64,000 bases of DNA from Hyaloscypha bicolor E (taxonomy: Eukaryota > Ascomycota > Leotiomycetes > Helotiales > Hyaloscyphaceae), in the NCBI RefSeq assembly GCF_002865645.1, contig NW_020194620.1:1681353-1745352 (forward strand), in the 5' to 3' direction. Made by a program: the position numbers and the translations under genes. The notes under the pieces were generated by a model that searched no databases, was not told the DNA's origin, and saw only the letters and a list, made by a program, of their open reading frames with translations. Below are positions 35,338 through 46,309 of the stretch, one piece after another; the first letter of the stretch is position 1, and each line of letters opens with the position of its first letter.

Positions 35338-35754
35338 GTTTCCCCGAGGAATAACAATGCGCTTGCACGAGAGGAAATAGGAGATGCTAGTCGATTGATT
35401 CAGCCGCAAGGCGCTTAATGCCAAGACACTCGCGCTGCTCAGAAGGCTGAACGATTGGACTAGCTCGTGGTGGACCAAAAAAAGCGACACTCGTTTTCAA
35501 TGTCCCAGGTCCAAGTGAGATCTTTCAAATGCTTCCCCTCTTAATGTCCCTCCCGGCCTTACAGATGTACAATCTGCTGCCCCTTCGTATGTCCCGGCAA
35601 TTCTAGAACGATATCCTCCGAGTATAGATAGTTGCCCCAAGTTGATTAAGGACATCGAAAATTCAGCTCTGCTTTTTTCGTCTACTGCGAGACCGGGAAG
35701 GAAGTGTATCTTGTGTACACCAAGTGGGGGGCGCAAGATTATCTTGGTACTGTA
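35338..35754. other. Intergenic
   Basis: Upstream of the decayed NLR and downstream of RNase H2A. I see no coding signal. Confidence 0.4.
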
Positions 35755-36861
35755 TCAGAAGACATCTACTCCCACAGGCTTTCCAAACCATGATCCCAAT
35801 TCATCAGTATCCTTTTCCTTTCCAGCACTGAAATAATCCGTCAACCGACTCGTCTCATCGTCATCCTCGACTGGCCAGTCAACTTTAGCAGCAAGCCCTT
35901 TCAAATCCATCATATCCTTTGCCGTCCCCCAACTGAATCTGCACTCACTTCCCCACCCGAACACCGGATGCATATTCCTCTTCAACCAAGACGTACACCT
36001 CACATCAGAAGGATATCCCGAACCCCACGATTCCTCCTCCGCAACCTTCGCCTCCTTTGTGCCACTCATCTCCTCATCCCCATCCCCACCCTCAGGCTTA
36101 ACCACATAGCTCTCATACAACACCTCCAACGCCGCATCCCTCGTAACCTTCGCACAAACACTCGCCGCACTAACACAGGGATACAAGCTATCCGCCTTCT
36201 TCGCAACCGTGATCTTCGCAGTCGGGAATACCCTCTCCAATTTCCTCTGATAACTCTCTGGATTGCCAATCGTATCAATATAAATCTCCTTCACATTAAC
36301 TCCCCTTTTATACACTCCCTGAATCAGGGCAATCGTAGCATCCATCGCTTGAGCATTCAGATTGTACGTGCCAGCAGGCTTCATCATGTTCGCGCCGATA
36401 TCTCGCGCGGACATCACGTCGACGGCCCATCCGCATTGTGTGTGTAGGTCTGTGGATGGCGTACACAGTTTCTCCATGAGGTTTGAGCGTACGGTTGGTG
36501 TGAGCACTTTGCTGTCGTCAAAGTGGTGGGTTTGCCGGAGGAGGGGGTCGGAGAGGGGGAGGGGGAGGTAGAAGAGTCCGTAGACCATTGGACCGAGGAC
36601 GGGTCCGCGCCCCGCTTCGTCGACTCCTAATGCGCATTCTGGGCCAGGTTTCGTGTTTTCTGGATCTGAAGGGGTCGGGTCTGGTGTAGGGAGCAATGGT
36701 GAGGGGACCGGGGAGAAGTGGCTGTACGAATTCCCCTTGAAGAGGAGGGTGGGGTTGATCGAGGGTGCGATGAAGACCTCTGAAGCGGGAGCTTCGAGCG
36801 CAACGTCGTCTTCCATCTGAGAGTCTGCCATATTGAAAGGCAGTCGTGGATTAGAAGACAC
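35755..36861 (-). CDS. RNH201: Ribonuclease H2 catalytic subunit A
   Basis: A single exon of 368 residues. The type 2 RNase H motifs are clear: GVDEAGRGPVLGPMVYG (first two catalytic acids), HFDDSKVL, EIYIDTIGNP with the third Asp, and KADSLYPCVSAASVCAKVTRD. The C-terminal half has WGSGYPSD and FSWGTAKD, as in eukaryotic RNase H2A, and ends in a PIP-box-like LTDYF followed by an acidic stretch. The enzyme removes single ribonucleotides and RNA primers from DNA in the nucleus, with subunits B and C. A second Met at 36831 could be the start; the first is used here. An acidic insert (PEGGDGDEEM) lies before the GSGYPSD block. Confidence 0.92.
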   Translation of the reverse strand: MSSNPRLPFNMADSQMEDDVALEAPASEVFIAPSINPTLLFKGNSYSHFSPVPSPLLPTPDPTPSDPENTKPGPECALGVDEAGRGPVLGPMVYGLFYLPLPLSDPLLRQTHHFDDSKVLTPTVRSNLMEKLCTPSTDLHTQCGWAVDVMSARDIGANMMKPAGTYNLNAQAMDATIALIQGVYKRGVNVKEIYIDTIGNPESYQRKLERVFPTAKITVAKKADSLYPCVSAASVCAKVTRDAALEVLYESYVVKPEGGDGDEEMSGTKEAKVAEEESWGSGYPSDVRCTSWLKRNMHPVFGWGSECRFSWGTAKDMMDLKGLAAKVDWPVEDDDETSRLTDYFSAGKEKDTDELGSWFGKPVGVDVF

Positions 36862-37236
36862 TCATGGGATTGGAGCCAGTTGTGGTTATGTAAATACTCG
36901 ATAGATTTCGAGGTTGGCTGTGACGCGTTTTACGCGTAGCTCCGCGTGACGCGACAATTGTCAATCGCACGTGCCTCGCTACCCCTTTTTCATAGTTTAA
37001 GGGGTAAATCAAGCAAGTTAAGTTTGGGCACTGCTCTGGAGTGCCAATTAAAGCCCTATTCCGATTCATTTTTGCTAACTCCTCCATCTATACTTTTGTC
37101 TGTCAAAGTCACGCCAACTCTAACACCAAGACGGCAACGCTTCATGACTGCTAGACCAGTGCCTGCTCAAAGTCTGCTATAATATCCTTCTATACCGTTG
37201 TCAGCAAATGTACCAATGGTGATATATTCCGGGAAG
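36862..37236. other. Intergenic, RNase H2A promoter
   Basis: The minus strand upstream of RNH201 contains ACGCGT/ACGCGTAA-like sequence near 36930-36950, which could be an MluI cell-cycle box, plus the 3' flank of the PLP-family gene. The cell-cycle reading is speculative. Confidence 0.3.
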
Positions 37237-38882
37237 CTATACAATGTTTTCAAGTCCCACAGAGACATAGAGTCGTGTTGGTTCTGGGTCGCCCTCGAAA
37301 TGCTCTCTCAGGATGAATACCGTCCTTAGGAAAAGTGGTTAGTACATCTCTAGACTTCAAAGATTATGCATACGTACTTGCTTCCCCCAATACTACGGAT
37401 GAAAAAGTCAGCTTCATGCTTGAGCTCCATCTTGAGCGATCTTCACCTACCTTCCACTAGGAGAAACGAGTTTGAATTTCTTAGTAATTAAGGCAAAGTA
37501 ATCTTCGGAAGACTTCAGCGTAAAGTAAAGCGCCCCACCATAATTACGATTCAAGTATTTTGTGCTCACGTGGTACAATGGATTTGAGGCGAGACCTTGT
37601 GCTGTCAGCAGACGGTTGTGGAGAATATTGGAGTTTACAGACCCGGATGTCCTACGTTACCAATCTTCTCATGGCTCTCCAACCAAATTGCAAGTTGTAA
37701 AGCATTGATCGAATTCCTCTCAATGCGCACGGAAAGGGTTTCGAGTCCCGAGAGCAACTGGAATGCTTCGAATGGGTTCAAGCAGGGACCGGTATCCCGC
37801 ATAATGGCCGCTCTTGAAAACGATATGAATGAAAGATTCCCAAACTTCTCAAACAATTTTAGACCGTGGAATCCAGGAGAGGGCTCGAAGAATTGTGGGA
37901 AACGGCTTTTGTTCTTCGCCCAATCAAATCTGCCACTGTCAATGATGATGCCTGCTGAGTTCAAGCCAGAAATGCTGAGCCATTCTGCTGCTGAAGCAAT
38001 GACGATATCTGCTCCGTGATCGATGGGACGAAGAAGAAACCCTCCCGCTCCTGCGGTGTTGTCACTATACGCGTCGTTAGTCAAAATCAACTGTACACCA
38101 AATTTGTTTGTACACACACGACGAGGGGGACGCCTAAATTATGGGCTACAGCTGCCAGAGCCTTGATGTCAGACATAAGAAGGTCAGTGCTTGATATACT
38201 CTCCACAAATACAGCCTTTGTATGCTCATCAATCGCCTTCTCCACGTGATTGATCTGGCCATTTTCGATGAATCGAGCTGTGATACCCAAAGGCGGCAAT
38301 CGATGTCTGAACTGATTCGCAGACGATTCCGACAAACTCGATGCTACAACAATGTTGCTACCAGCCTGTGCCAATGCCGTGGTGGTCATGAATAGAGCTG
38401 CTTGACCAGATCTAAATCAATGGTCAGCGACTTGGGCTAAGTTAATGGGAAGAGCTAACGAACGACGTTGCCAGAGCCGCCTCTCCATGTTCCAATGCTG
38501 CCATTCGTTTCTCGAAAACGTCGACCGTAGGCTGAGAAGTTAGTGGTTTGGTACTTAGGCAAATGTGGGGAGGAGTCAGACATTCCCGATGCGGCTATAG
38601 CAAAACGCCTCTGCCGTCATATTAAAAATAGCTGCTCCATGTGCGCTATTATTGAAGTTGAAAGACTGGAACACATGTCAGGAGTCGTTTTCAAGATTAT
38701 GTGCAAGAGAGTCTTGCCGTAGAGGCATAAATTGGAGCGTCTTTAACACCATTTTCGGATCGAATGAGGCTGGGATTGAAATCAGCAGGAAGAGTGCCTC
38801 AATTGATCGGACCTTACCCTGCATGCACTCCTACGGTCTCAAAGTGCAAGGAAGGGCCATCCGGCGGAGTAGAAATGGCCAT
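37237..38882 (-). CDS. Cys/Met-metabolism PLP-fold protein lacking the PLP lysine
   Basis: Nine exons join in phase: 38882-38818, 38769-38718, 38665-38582, 38531-38464, 38411-38118, 38064-37643, 37595-37451, 37392-37378 and 37324-37237, for 410 residues. The frame follows O-acetylhomoserine sulfhydrylase (Met17) throughout: FETVGVHAG, PIYASTSFNF, YSRIGNPTVDVFE, ALATSSGQAA, VPLVVDNTAGAGG, PCLNPFEAFQLLSGLETLSVR and RLYVSVGLE. However the PLP-binding lysine of the usual SATKW motif is Glu215 (SAAEW, codon at 37983-37985), the LYGGTYN block is SSLSESSAN, and the late HPASTTH block is missing. It is therefore unlikely to run the normal reaction. The second intron has a GC donor (38717) and exon 8 is 15 bases. 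Intact reading through eight introns argues it is a real gene, perhaps with a new role. Confidence 0.85.
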
Positions 38883-39663
38883 GGTCGAAGGCGCTCCAGG
38901 TTGTGAAGTGCGAGACAAGGCACTTTTGCTCTTGGAGAAATGTTGAGATTCCCCTTTAAGAATTGGCGACCGCCAAACGGGCTTTGTGACCTGAGACCAG
39001 TTGAAAATAACGGTCCGAAGTCACGAACGTATCACGGGACCGTTGAGCATTCGGGTATATCCGCAGTGAGACGCGACGCTTCGAGCATCCCGATTTTCGA
39101 GTTGTTTGTTGAAAGTGGTGCACACGACACCCGCGTCAAAAGTGGAGTGGGGTGGCGCTTCAAAGGTGGGATCGACATGGAGAGACACGCAATTCTGCTC
39201 ACGATGCTTCCATCAACTCGGCTCTCAGACGTGCACTCCCGGGTTGCAACTTCAAAACACTCAGTCGATCAGTATCACAAAGCTTAAGTTCATCGTGTCT
39301 TACCTCCATTAGTGGGTTGCGGTCCAGACTCTTCCTCTTCTCGCTCTGAATGGCGGCTGTGCGACTCGTAAATTTCGAAGTCGACAGCGAGGTCCCACCG
39401 CACCAAACAAAGGGGTAAATGAGCAGGTGGACTCCATTTTGCATTAAGTTTCCTCGATGGCGAAATTTGTAGCCTGTATTTTGCAATCCAGCGTGCGCAA
39501 GCTGCGCGAGCACCGACAAAGCCTGGGGTCGCCGACATGTGTTGCACTTGTACTCCGTAGTTGCATGAGATAAGCCTCTGTGTACATATACTTATCTCCT
39601 CTTTCCTCTTCGAGGTTGTACTTGAGCACTTCTTCCTTTCCATCCTGACAGTCCTAATTCAAC
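38883..39663. promoter_or_regulatory. Divergent promoter of PLP-fold gene and MFS permease
   Basis: A 781-base spacer between two divergent starts, with no supported coding sequence. Shared upstream DNA makes joint control possible. I see no known operator. Confidence 0.4.
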
Positions 39664-41240
39664 ATGGCATCTTCAAGTCTCATCAAGCTCAGATCCTTTC
39701 TGTGGGGAAACGATCCCAAAGACGCTTCACTTTTAATCAAACTCGATTTCACTATCCTCCCCTACTTTTCCCTGATATGGTTCCTTTTCGGACTGAGCAG
39801 GGCGAGTTATGGATCTGCATACATCTCTGGGATGGGCGCAGATTTGGGCTTCAAGGGAAAGGCGTACAATTACATGAATACCGTGTATCTCGTCTTCTAT
39901 GCGGTTTGCCAGATGCCTGGAACTTCCTTACTCACTATTGCACCGCCAAAATATGTGTTCGTTGGAGTGAATGTGACTTGGAGCATCCTCACCCTTATCA
40001 CATTTAAAATGACACACTTTTACCAAGTCATTGTGTTAAACGGATTTGAAGGCTGTTTATCTGCAATCGCGTAGTAAGTGCCATCTTCCCTAACCCGGTT
40101 CTTCACTGACCAATATCAGCGTCGGTGCTCATTTTATATACGCCTCCTGGTACAAGAAGTCGGAGCTTGGCACAAGGGCTGCTATCTTTGTTAGTTGTGG
40201 ACAACTGGGGAGTATGGCAGGAGGTTGGATTCAAGCAGGTCTATTGGAGTCATTAGCGGGAAAGAACGGATTGCCAGCCTGGCGTTGGCTATTCATTATC
40301 GTTGGCATCCTTACAATACCCACTGCTATCTTCGGTAAGTTTTCATCCTGAATTGACATCGAATCAACTCCCATTCAAGGTTTTAGGCTGGGCCTTTATC
40401 CCTGATCTTCCATCTCACAGGAGTGCGTGGTATCTTACCGAAGGAGAAAAAGAACATGCGGTTGCCAGACTTGGGCAACCCAAACAGAATACCTGGGACA
40501 GGACTGTATTCAAACGGGTTATCTTTAGCTGGCAATTTTGGTTACTTCCTACCATCTTCATGCGTAAGTTGGGACAATGGCCGATTATGGCTAGCGCTAA
40601 CACGGCCACAGTTTACTCGCTCGCGATCCAAATGGAGCTCAACAACGTCATGCAATTATGGTTGGCTTCTCGCGGCTACACAGTGGTGGAAGAGAACAAC
40701 TACCCAACAGCGGTCTATGGAGCTGCCATCTTTGGAACTGTATTCTATTCGTTCATCTCAGACAAGATACAATCTCGTTGGCAGTGTTCTCTGGCTATTG
40801 GGGTAACATTCATAATTGGGAGCGCAATACTCATCGCCAATCCTCGTGCAGATGCCGGTCACTTCTTTGCTTTCTATCTCCTAGGAACGACATACGCACC
40901 CCAAGCGCTGTGGTATTCTTGGATGGCTGATGTCACGGCACACGATTTTCAGCTACGAGCGATTACCACCGGCTTTATGAACTCTTTCGATTTTGGATTC
41001 TCCACTTGGTGGCCCTTGATCTTTTATCCAGTCACTGATGCTCCGAACTATAGAAAGGGATATATTGCGAGCATCATTACTGGAGCGCTAATCATACCGA
41101 CGGTATTGGTGATTGCGTATTTGGAGAAGCAAGGTATCAAGAATGGGACACTGGGAAGGAAGTTTGATACTGAAGAAAGTGCGGGTGACGAGTCTGTCGA
41201 AGCTGGTACTGAGCAGGTGCCGTTGCCAGAGAAAGCATAA
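39664..41240 (+). CDS. MFS permease, allantoate/pantothenate (Dal5/Liz1) type
   Basis: Four exons (39664-40073, 40120-40334, 40387-40563, 40612-41240) give 476 residues with about twelve hydrophobic segments. Anion:cation symporter family traits are LDFTILPYFSLIWF in the first helix, SRASYGSAYISGM after it, GWAFIPDLPSHRSAWYLTEGE in the central loop and GAAIFGTVFYSFISDKIQSRW in the second half. Fungal members carry allantoate, pantothenate, nicotinate or small carboxylates; the substrate here is unknown. The 48-base third intron (40564-40611) is in frame and stop-free. The gene lies 362 bases before the hydrolase-dioxygenase fusion, on the same strand. Confidence 0.85.
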
Positions 41241-41602
41241 TTAAAATTGGGAATCGGCTGCGGCTGCATGAGATTCTGAGTGTTCCACTTTAGAAGGGAA
41301 CAATAGACAGTTCACTAGGGCAAAGGGAGGGAAGGAGCAGGAGTGGAGACTGAATCCCAATGAGGGAGGAACTGGGGGAGTAGTTTAATTCAAATGGCAC
41401 CTTCCCCTATTGAGATTTTGTTTCCGAGAATGAAGCGTAGTGCGATAATGAAACCTTCCAAAGTTCCACTTCAACTTCATAAAGTGGTGTGTATTGTTGA
41501 AGGCGCAATTGGCGCTAAATCCTGCGACTAGCATGGACCATCCCACCGGTACCATTCCGTAACTGCAAAAGCATCCATCCTCTTCTGAATCAAGCCCTAG
41601 CC
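41241..41602. other. Intergenic
   Basis: Short spacer between the permease and the fusion gene on the same strand. I see no operator or other feature. Confidence 0.35.
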
Positions 41603-43940
41603 ATGTCAGACACTGACAGAATAATCATCGAATTCGAAAAGCCTGGCTTAAAGGCCCATGGCATTTTCAAGAAAGGCAGGAAAGGCCTCAGAAACCTGAA
41701 GCCCTTAATCGTTCTCATTCACGGTGGAGGATGCAACGCTTCATATTTCGACAACGACTTCCACTCGTGAGTCAAGCCCACAGTTGAAGAACGTGGCTGA
41801 TTGAACCCCGGTGTGCCAAAAGCTTTCAATGAATCAGGCTTTAATGTCTTGAGCATCAACCGGGTCGGGTACGCTCACAATCCACTGCCGCAATCGGCCT
41901 CGCCGGTTCTGGATTCGATTCCTCTGTACTCCGCTCTCATCAAGAAGTCCTATGAAGAGCACTCAAATGGCAAAAATGGAATCGTTCTTGTCGGTCATTC
42001 TCTTGGTGCTGTAACTTCGCTTTCGATTGCTGCGTTCGAAGGCGAGAAGCTTCCCCTGCTCGGAGTCAGCGCGTTAGGCATCATTCCTACCAAAGATCAC
42101 CCCGCTGGGCTAGTTGACATGTTGAAAGCGGATCCCGAAAACCCACGGTTTATTGTTGAGGCTTCGCCTGAAGCGATCGAGGCATTTATGGGACCGCCTT
42201 CGGTCATTGACTCATCAATCCTGGTGCATCCAACGATGCCGTTGATTTTTGAACCTGGTCAGCAGGAGATATTTCCCTCTTGCTTCAAAGTACTCATATT
42301 ACTAGGTCTCAAATCCGAATTGCTTGAATGGTGGGACTTGTCTTGGTACAATCGTTTTGTGAATGAGGTCGCACCTGGAGTTCGAGTAAGGTAACCTTCT
42401 TTCTCTTTGCCACTAAGACTTACCGAAGTGCGTAGGTTCCTCTTCAGTTTCTAGCAGCGGAATATGAACTCGGGTGGAAAGGTATTAAAGATGGTCAGCC
42501 TATTTTCGATCACGCTGCGGGATTGTTTACCAACACCCCCAAACTTGATGCGAGATTGCTTCCTGGCGGAGGACACAACTTCGAGTTCAGCAGAAACGCC
42601 TCCCTTTTACAAAAAGCTCGTGAGGAGTTTGTCAATGGCTTAGTGAGACGAGTATCTCACTATTTCCAAGCATACAAGCTGACACCTTCCAGATCTCTTC
42701 CTCTCCGAAAACCGCCCACGACCCCGATGCCTTCAGTGAGATCCCTCTGTTGGACTTCGCTCTTGCCAATGATATTGCAACAAAACCAAAGTTCCTGGAG
42801 TCTCTCAGAAGAGCAATTGTCAATGTCGGCTTTCTCTATATCAAGAACCCACCAGTCTCTATCGCCACCCAGGAGACTTTGATCAAGAAAGGAATCGAAC
42901 TTTTTGATTTGCCCTTGGAGGAGAAGTTGAAGATCGAAATGGCGAACAGCAAGCATTTTTTAGGATATGCCAGGCTCGGAACAGAGATCACTGCCATGAA
43001 GCCAGATTATCGAGAGCAGTTTGATGTGAGTACGAGTTATTGTTTGATTTTCCAAGTCCGTGCTGATGTAGTTAAGTTCGCAACAGAAGTCCCAGCGCCT
43101 AGACCAGACGAACCTGTCTGGCAAAATTTGCGAGGCCCGAATCAGGTAGAATATCAAACCCTCATAACGGCGGCTTAGAGACTTACAGAAATGCAGTGGC
43201 CTGATGAATCCGTCATTCCAGGATTCAGAGTTGCGGTGGAAAACTATATGAACGAGATTCAGAATCTGGCTTTATCTTTCAGCCGTCTCATTGCCGAAGC
43301 GCTCGACATGGATCCGAACTCTTTTGACAAATTCTTCGATATCCCACAGCACAATAAGCTAAAGCTGGTAAAATACCCAGCACCTCCATCAGATGCAGAG
43401 AACCCTGAAGGGGGCGTCCAAGGAGTTGGTCCACATAAAGACGGCTCCTTCCTCACCTTTTTATTGCAACTCGCACCTCACACTGGGCTAGAAATCCAAA
43501 ACAAGAGCGGAAACTGGATCAAAGCTCCACCAATACCTGGTACATTGGTCATAAACATAGGACGTTCCCTCCAAGCTCTCACCAAAGGAGTGTGCACTGC
43601 CACAACACACCGGGTAAACCTTTCACCAGAGAATTACATCTCTGAAGATGGAACACCTCTTGGCCCGCGATACTCATTCCCGGTATTTCAAGGAGTCAAA
43701 ACGGACGGTAAGGATAACTCGCTGGAGATCCCACAGCATATCAAATACTTGGTAAAGGATGAGAAGGTGAGGAGCGAGGCAGAAGCTACATTTGATAAAA
43801 TGTTTAATGGAGGGGAGAGTGTTAGGGAGGCGATCTTTATATCTAGAATCACGAGCCACCAGGATGTCGGCGCGAGATGGTATCCTGATTTGCTTGCCAA
43901 AGCGTTGAAGGAACAGGGTAAATTTAAGGCTGGAGCCTGA
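41603..43940 (+). CDS. Fusion of alpha/beta-hydrolase and 2-oxoglutarate/Fe(II) dioxygenase
   Basis: Seven exons (41603-41766, 41812-42257, 42306-42385, 42436-42642, 42693-43025, 43077-43145, 43197-43940) would give 680 residues. Residues 1-299 form a complete alpha/beta-hydrolase: IVLIHGGGCNASYF oxyanion block, VGHSLGA with Ser118, and GGGHNFEF with His277. Residues 300-680 form an isopenicillin-N-synthase-like dioxygenase: IPLLDF start, YREQFDFATEVPAPRP, HxD at His513/Asp515 (GPHKDGSF), His571 and the 2-oxoglutarate arginine RYS at Arg591. The dioxygenase frame has no ATG of its own between an upstream stop and its domain, while a 50-base intron (42643-42692, GTGAGA donor, GCTGAC branch) joins the two in phase. 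The first intron ends in GG, not AG (41811); see findings. Flanking transporters suggest uptake or export of a small metabolite. Confidence 0.72.
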
Positions 43941-44189
43941 ACGGAAATGACTTGGCATTGACATTGTGTAGCCCAAAAAGGAATTACGTAGCTCCTGCAC
44001 CTGGACGCCATCAAAACTCCAGGGACTAGCTTGACGCCGACTTTTCTGTCTTTTTATTTGATATTGATCAATCATCGCCAATCTTTAGCGTCATTTCTGC
44101 TTCAATACCGTTGCATTTTTTCTGAGATCCAGGTTTAAAAAACTCAACGCCATACCTCAAATACCTTTCTTTCAACTAATCACGACAGT
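43941..44189. other. Intergenic
   Basis: 3' flank of the fusion gene; nothing seen. Confidence 0.3.
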
Positions 44190-45356
44190 CCTCCCAAGAC
44201 TGATTGAGCACAGCAACATACGCAGGAAGAGTGTGCTCGAATCATCTGTTCCGGGGAGGCTTCCTCCAAAGATCCTGATAAATATCGCTCGGTTTCTACA
44301 ACTTCATTCGGCTACCTCTTTGACTCTTTGTTGTCATTCTATATACGACATCCCTGCGACACAATATTAGGAAGAACTTCAATTAGACTACCTTAGAGGA
44401 GAAAAGAAGGAGTTCTTATCGCTCTACGAGAGAGACCTTCCAGATCATATTCTTTGTTACCACTGCTCGATCCTTCGTTTTTTCAACGTAATCCCTACAG
44501 ACTCAGCTGCTTGTCGCCACCATTAATACAACGGATTAGCGTCATGCTATGATGAAGAGTTTTTAGGAGGGGTGTCTGATTATACCCACGACTGTTCCTG
44601 ATTCAGCGTCTTTCAGCTGATGATGAAGCGTTGCCGGTTGGGACTTGACTACGAATCTCATTTTTGCCTTCTGGGAAAAGGAGTTACCAAACCAAGAATA
44701 GCACACTGGTGTGGGCTACCGTGTATGCGTACTGCAGAAGCTAAAATTATTGCTGGATCCTTCATTCTTCGGGTGCAGCAGACAATCCTGATATCTTCTT
44801 ACCAACCACTTCAAAAGCTCAGAGATTGTTTGATCATCACTATCTCCCTCATAAACTTACAGGCATTGTATCCAAAGGTGTGGGCATGCAACTATCACCA
44901 AGGTCTAAATGCACAATGGACCTTCAGCATGATGCCCAACAATGCGTACGAAGCTCTGGATTAATGCAATGTAACTACTGCACGACAGAATCGGGAAGGC
45001 GTTGTTACTAAGTGGCTAGATCTCGGCGAAGGACGAACCATACTAATCCAAAATGGTGGAGTCACCTTTCAGAGCAGTATAATAGCCATCATGCCTTCTT
45101 CCATGCTATGTCTGGTTGGATTTATGAAATGAAGGAAGAAGATATAGCTGCATTCATGCCCCTCAAACCCCGCTCTATATATGAAGCATTTGAGAAGGAA
45201 CCGCATTTGGATTTGGTTCTCACTCCTCTCAAGACAGTAGGAAAATTGTCTAGAGTTGTTAAGTTGAACCTTGCCAATTCAGTACACCCCGGTTTATCTC
45301 TTAACTTGGTGCGAGGCAAGAATAGAATCCATCACTTGACTAACATCTATATCTGA
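44190..45356 (+). pseudogene. Decayed F-box-type fungal gene
   Basis: The start of the region translates to an F-box-like block (GRLPPKILINIARF, then SATSLTLCCHSIYDI) followed by a TAG stop at 44368-44370, where the next residues continue EELQLDYL. After a frame change come FLSLYERDLPDHILCYHCSIL and SAACRHH; later frames give MMKRCRLGLDYES, VVTKWLDLGEGRT, PKWWSHLSEQYNS and SIYEAFEKEPHLDLVL. The pieces are colinear and read like one ~330-residue protein of a kind I associate with expanded fungal F-box families. Several frameshifts and stops separate them without intron signals. Identification by family feel, not alignment, so moderate confidence. Confidence 0.55.
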
Positions 45357-46309
45357 AGAATATGCCCGTCCTTTGATATTATCTTTCTATCATTTGGCTT
45401 GCTAAGGTATAGTTTAATCAATGCTGATTCGTCTTTTATTTAATTGGTGTTTTCTGAAATCTCTCTCGTGGTTGGCTACTAAGCGAGACTCGCCCCTATC
45501 CAGTTGAACGTCACCAGATAACAAAGAAACAAGGTGCAGGCTTCACTCACTATAAGATAAAATTGAAGCGGATACAATCAGTAATGGTAAATATGGATTA
45601 CCGTTACTCATTACGTCGAATCCAAAAGTTTGTGGCTCACATGACTTCTGTGAATTTGAAAATCAACCTGCAAAAAAAAACAACTAAACAACCATTCAAC
45701 AGTTCAGCACCGGGGAACAATGTTGCTTTACAACAGGGAATTGTCACAAACATTGTGTGAAAGCCTTCATCTACTTCGGAATTTGCCACTGAAATGCCGA
45801 GACTTTGCTCTCTCCTTGATGAATGACAACAGAGCAATACGCGCTCCATTGCTCTAATCATATACCGTACAATCCGCAACCAAAAAACTTGCTTGACTGA
45901 CAATCCAAAGAAAGGACATAAACGCAATTAGAATTGAGATGAACCCAGTTACACAAATGAAGTCATTCCATCATCATTTCCGGATGATGATCGCCAAGGA
46001 AGAAAGCCGGCTAGTACTTGCCTCTTACGTATTAAAAAGCCTAGTTTCCTTCTCCGCTCTTTCGACAGCAGGGGCCCTGAAATGATTGACAGATGCCATT
46101 GACTCAAGCTCCTCTCTATCAGTCTCATCTTATTCAACCGATATTTACGCGTTAGACGTTATCGCATGTTTTGGTTGTGAGGGTCCATATAAAACACTGA
46201 TAGGTGGCTATCGGCGTCGATGTGCGGACAAACCAGGCCACTTTCCTCAAGAATTCTTTAAATTTTAAAAAATTTCAGAAAAGAGGTTGAGCGTTATTTG
46301 TTTGTTGAG
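45357..46309. other. Intergenic, upstream of APC permease
   Basis: No coding signal. A-rich runs are present at about 45671-45684 and 46265-46276. It holds the promoter of the permease starting at 46310. Confidence 0.4.
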
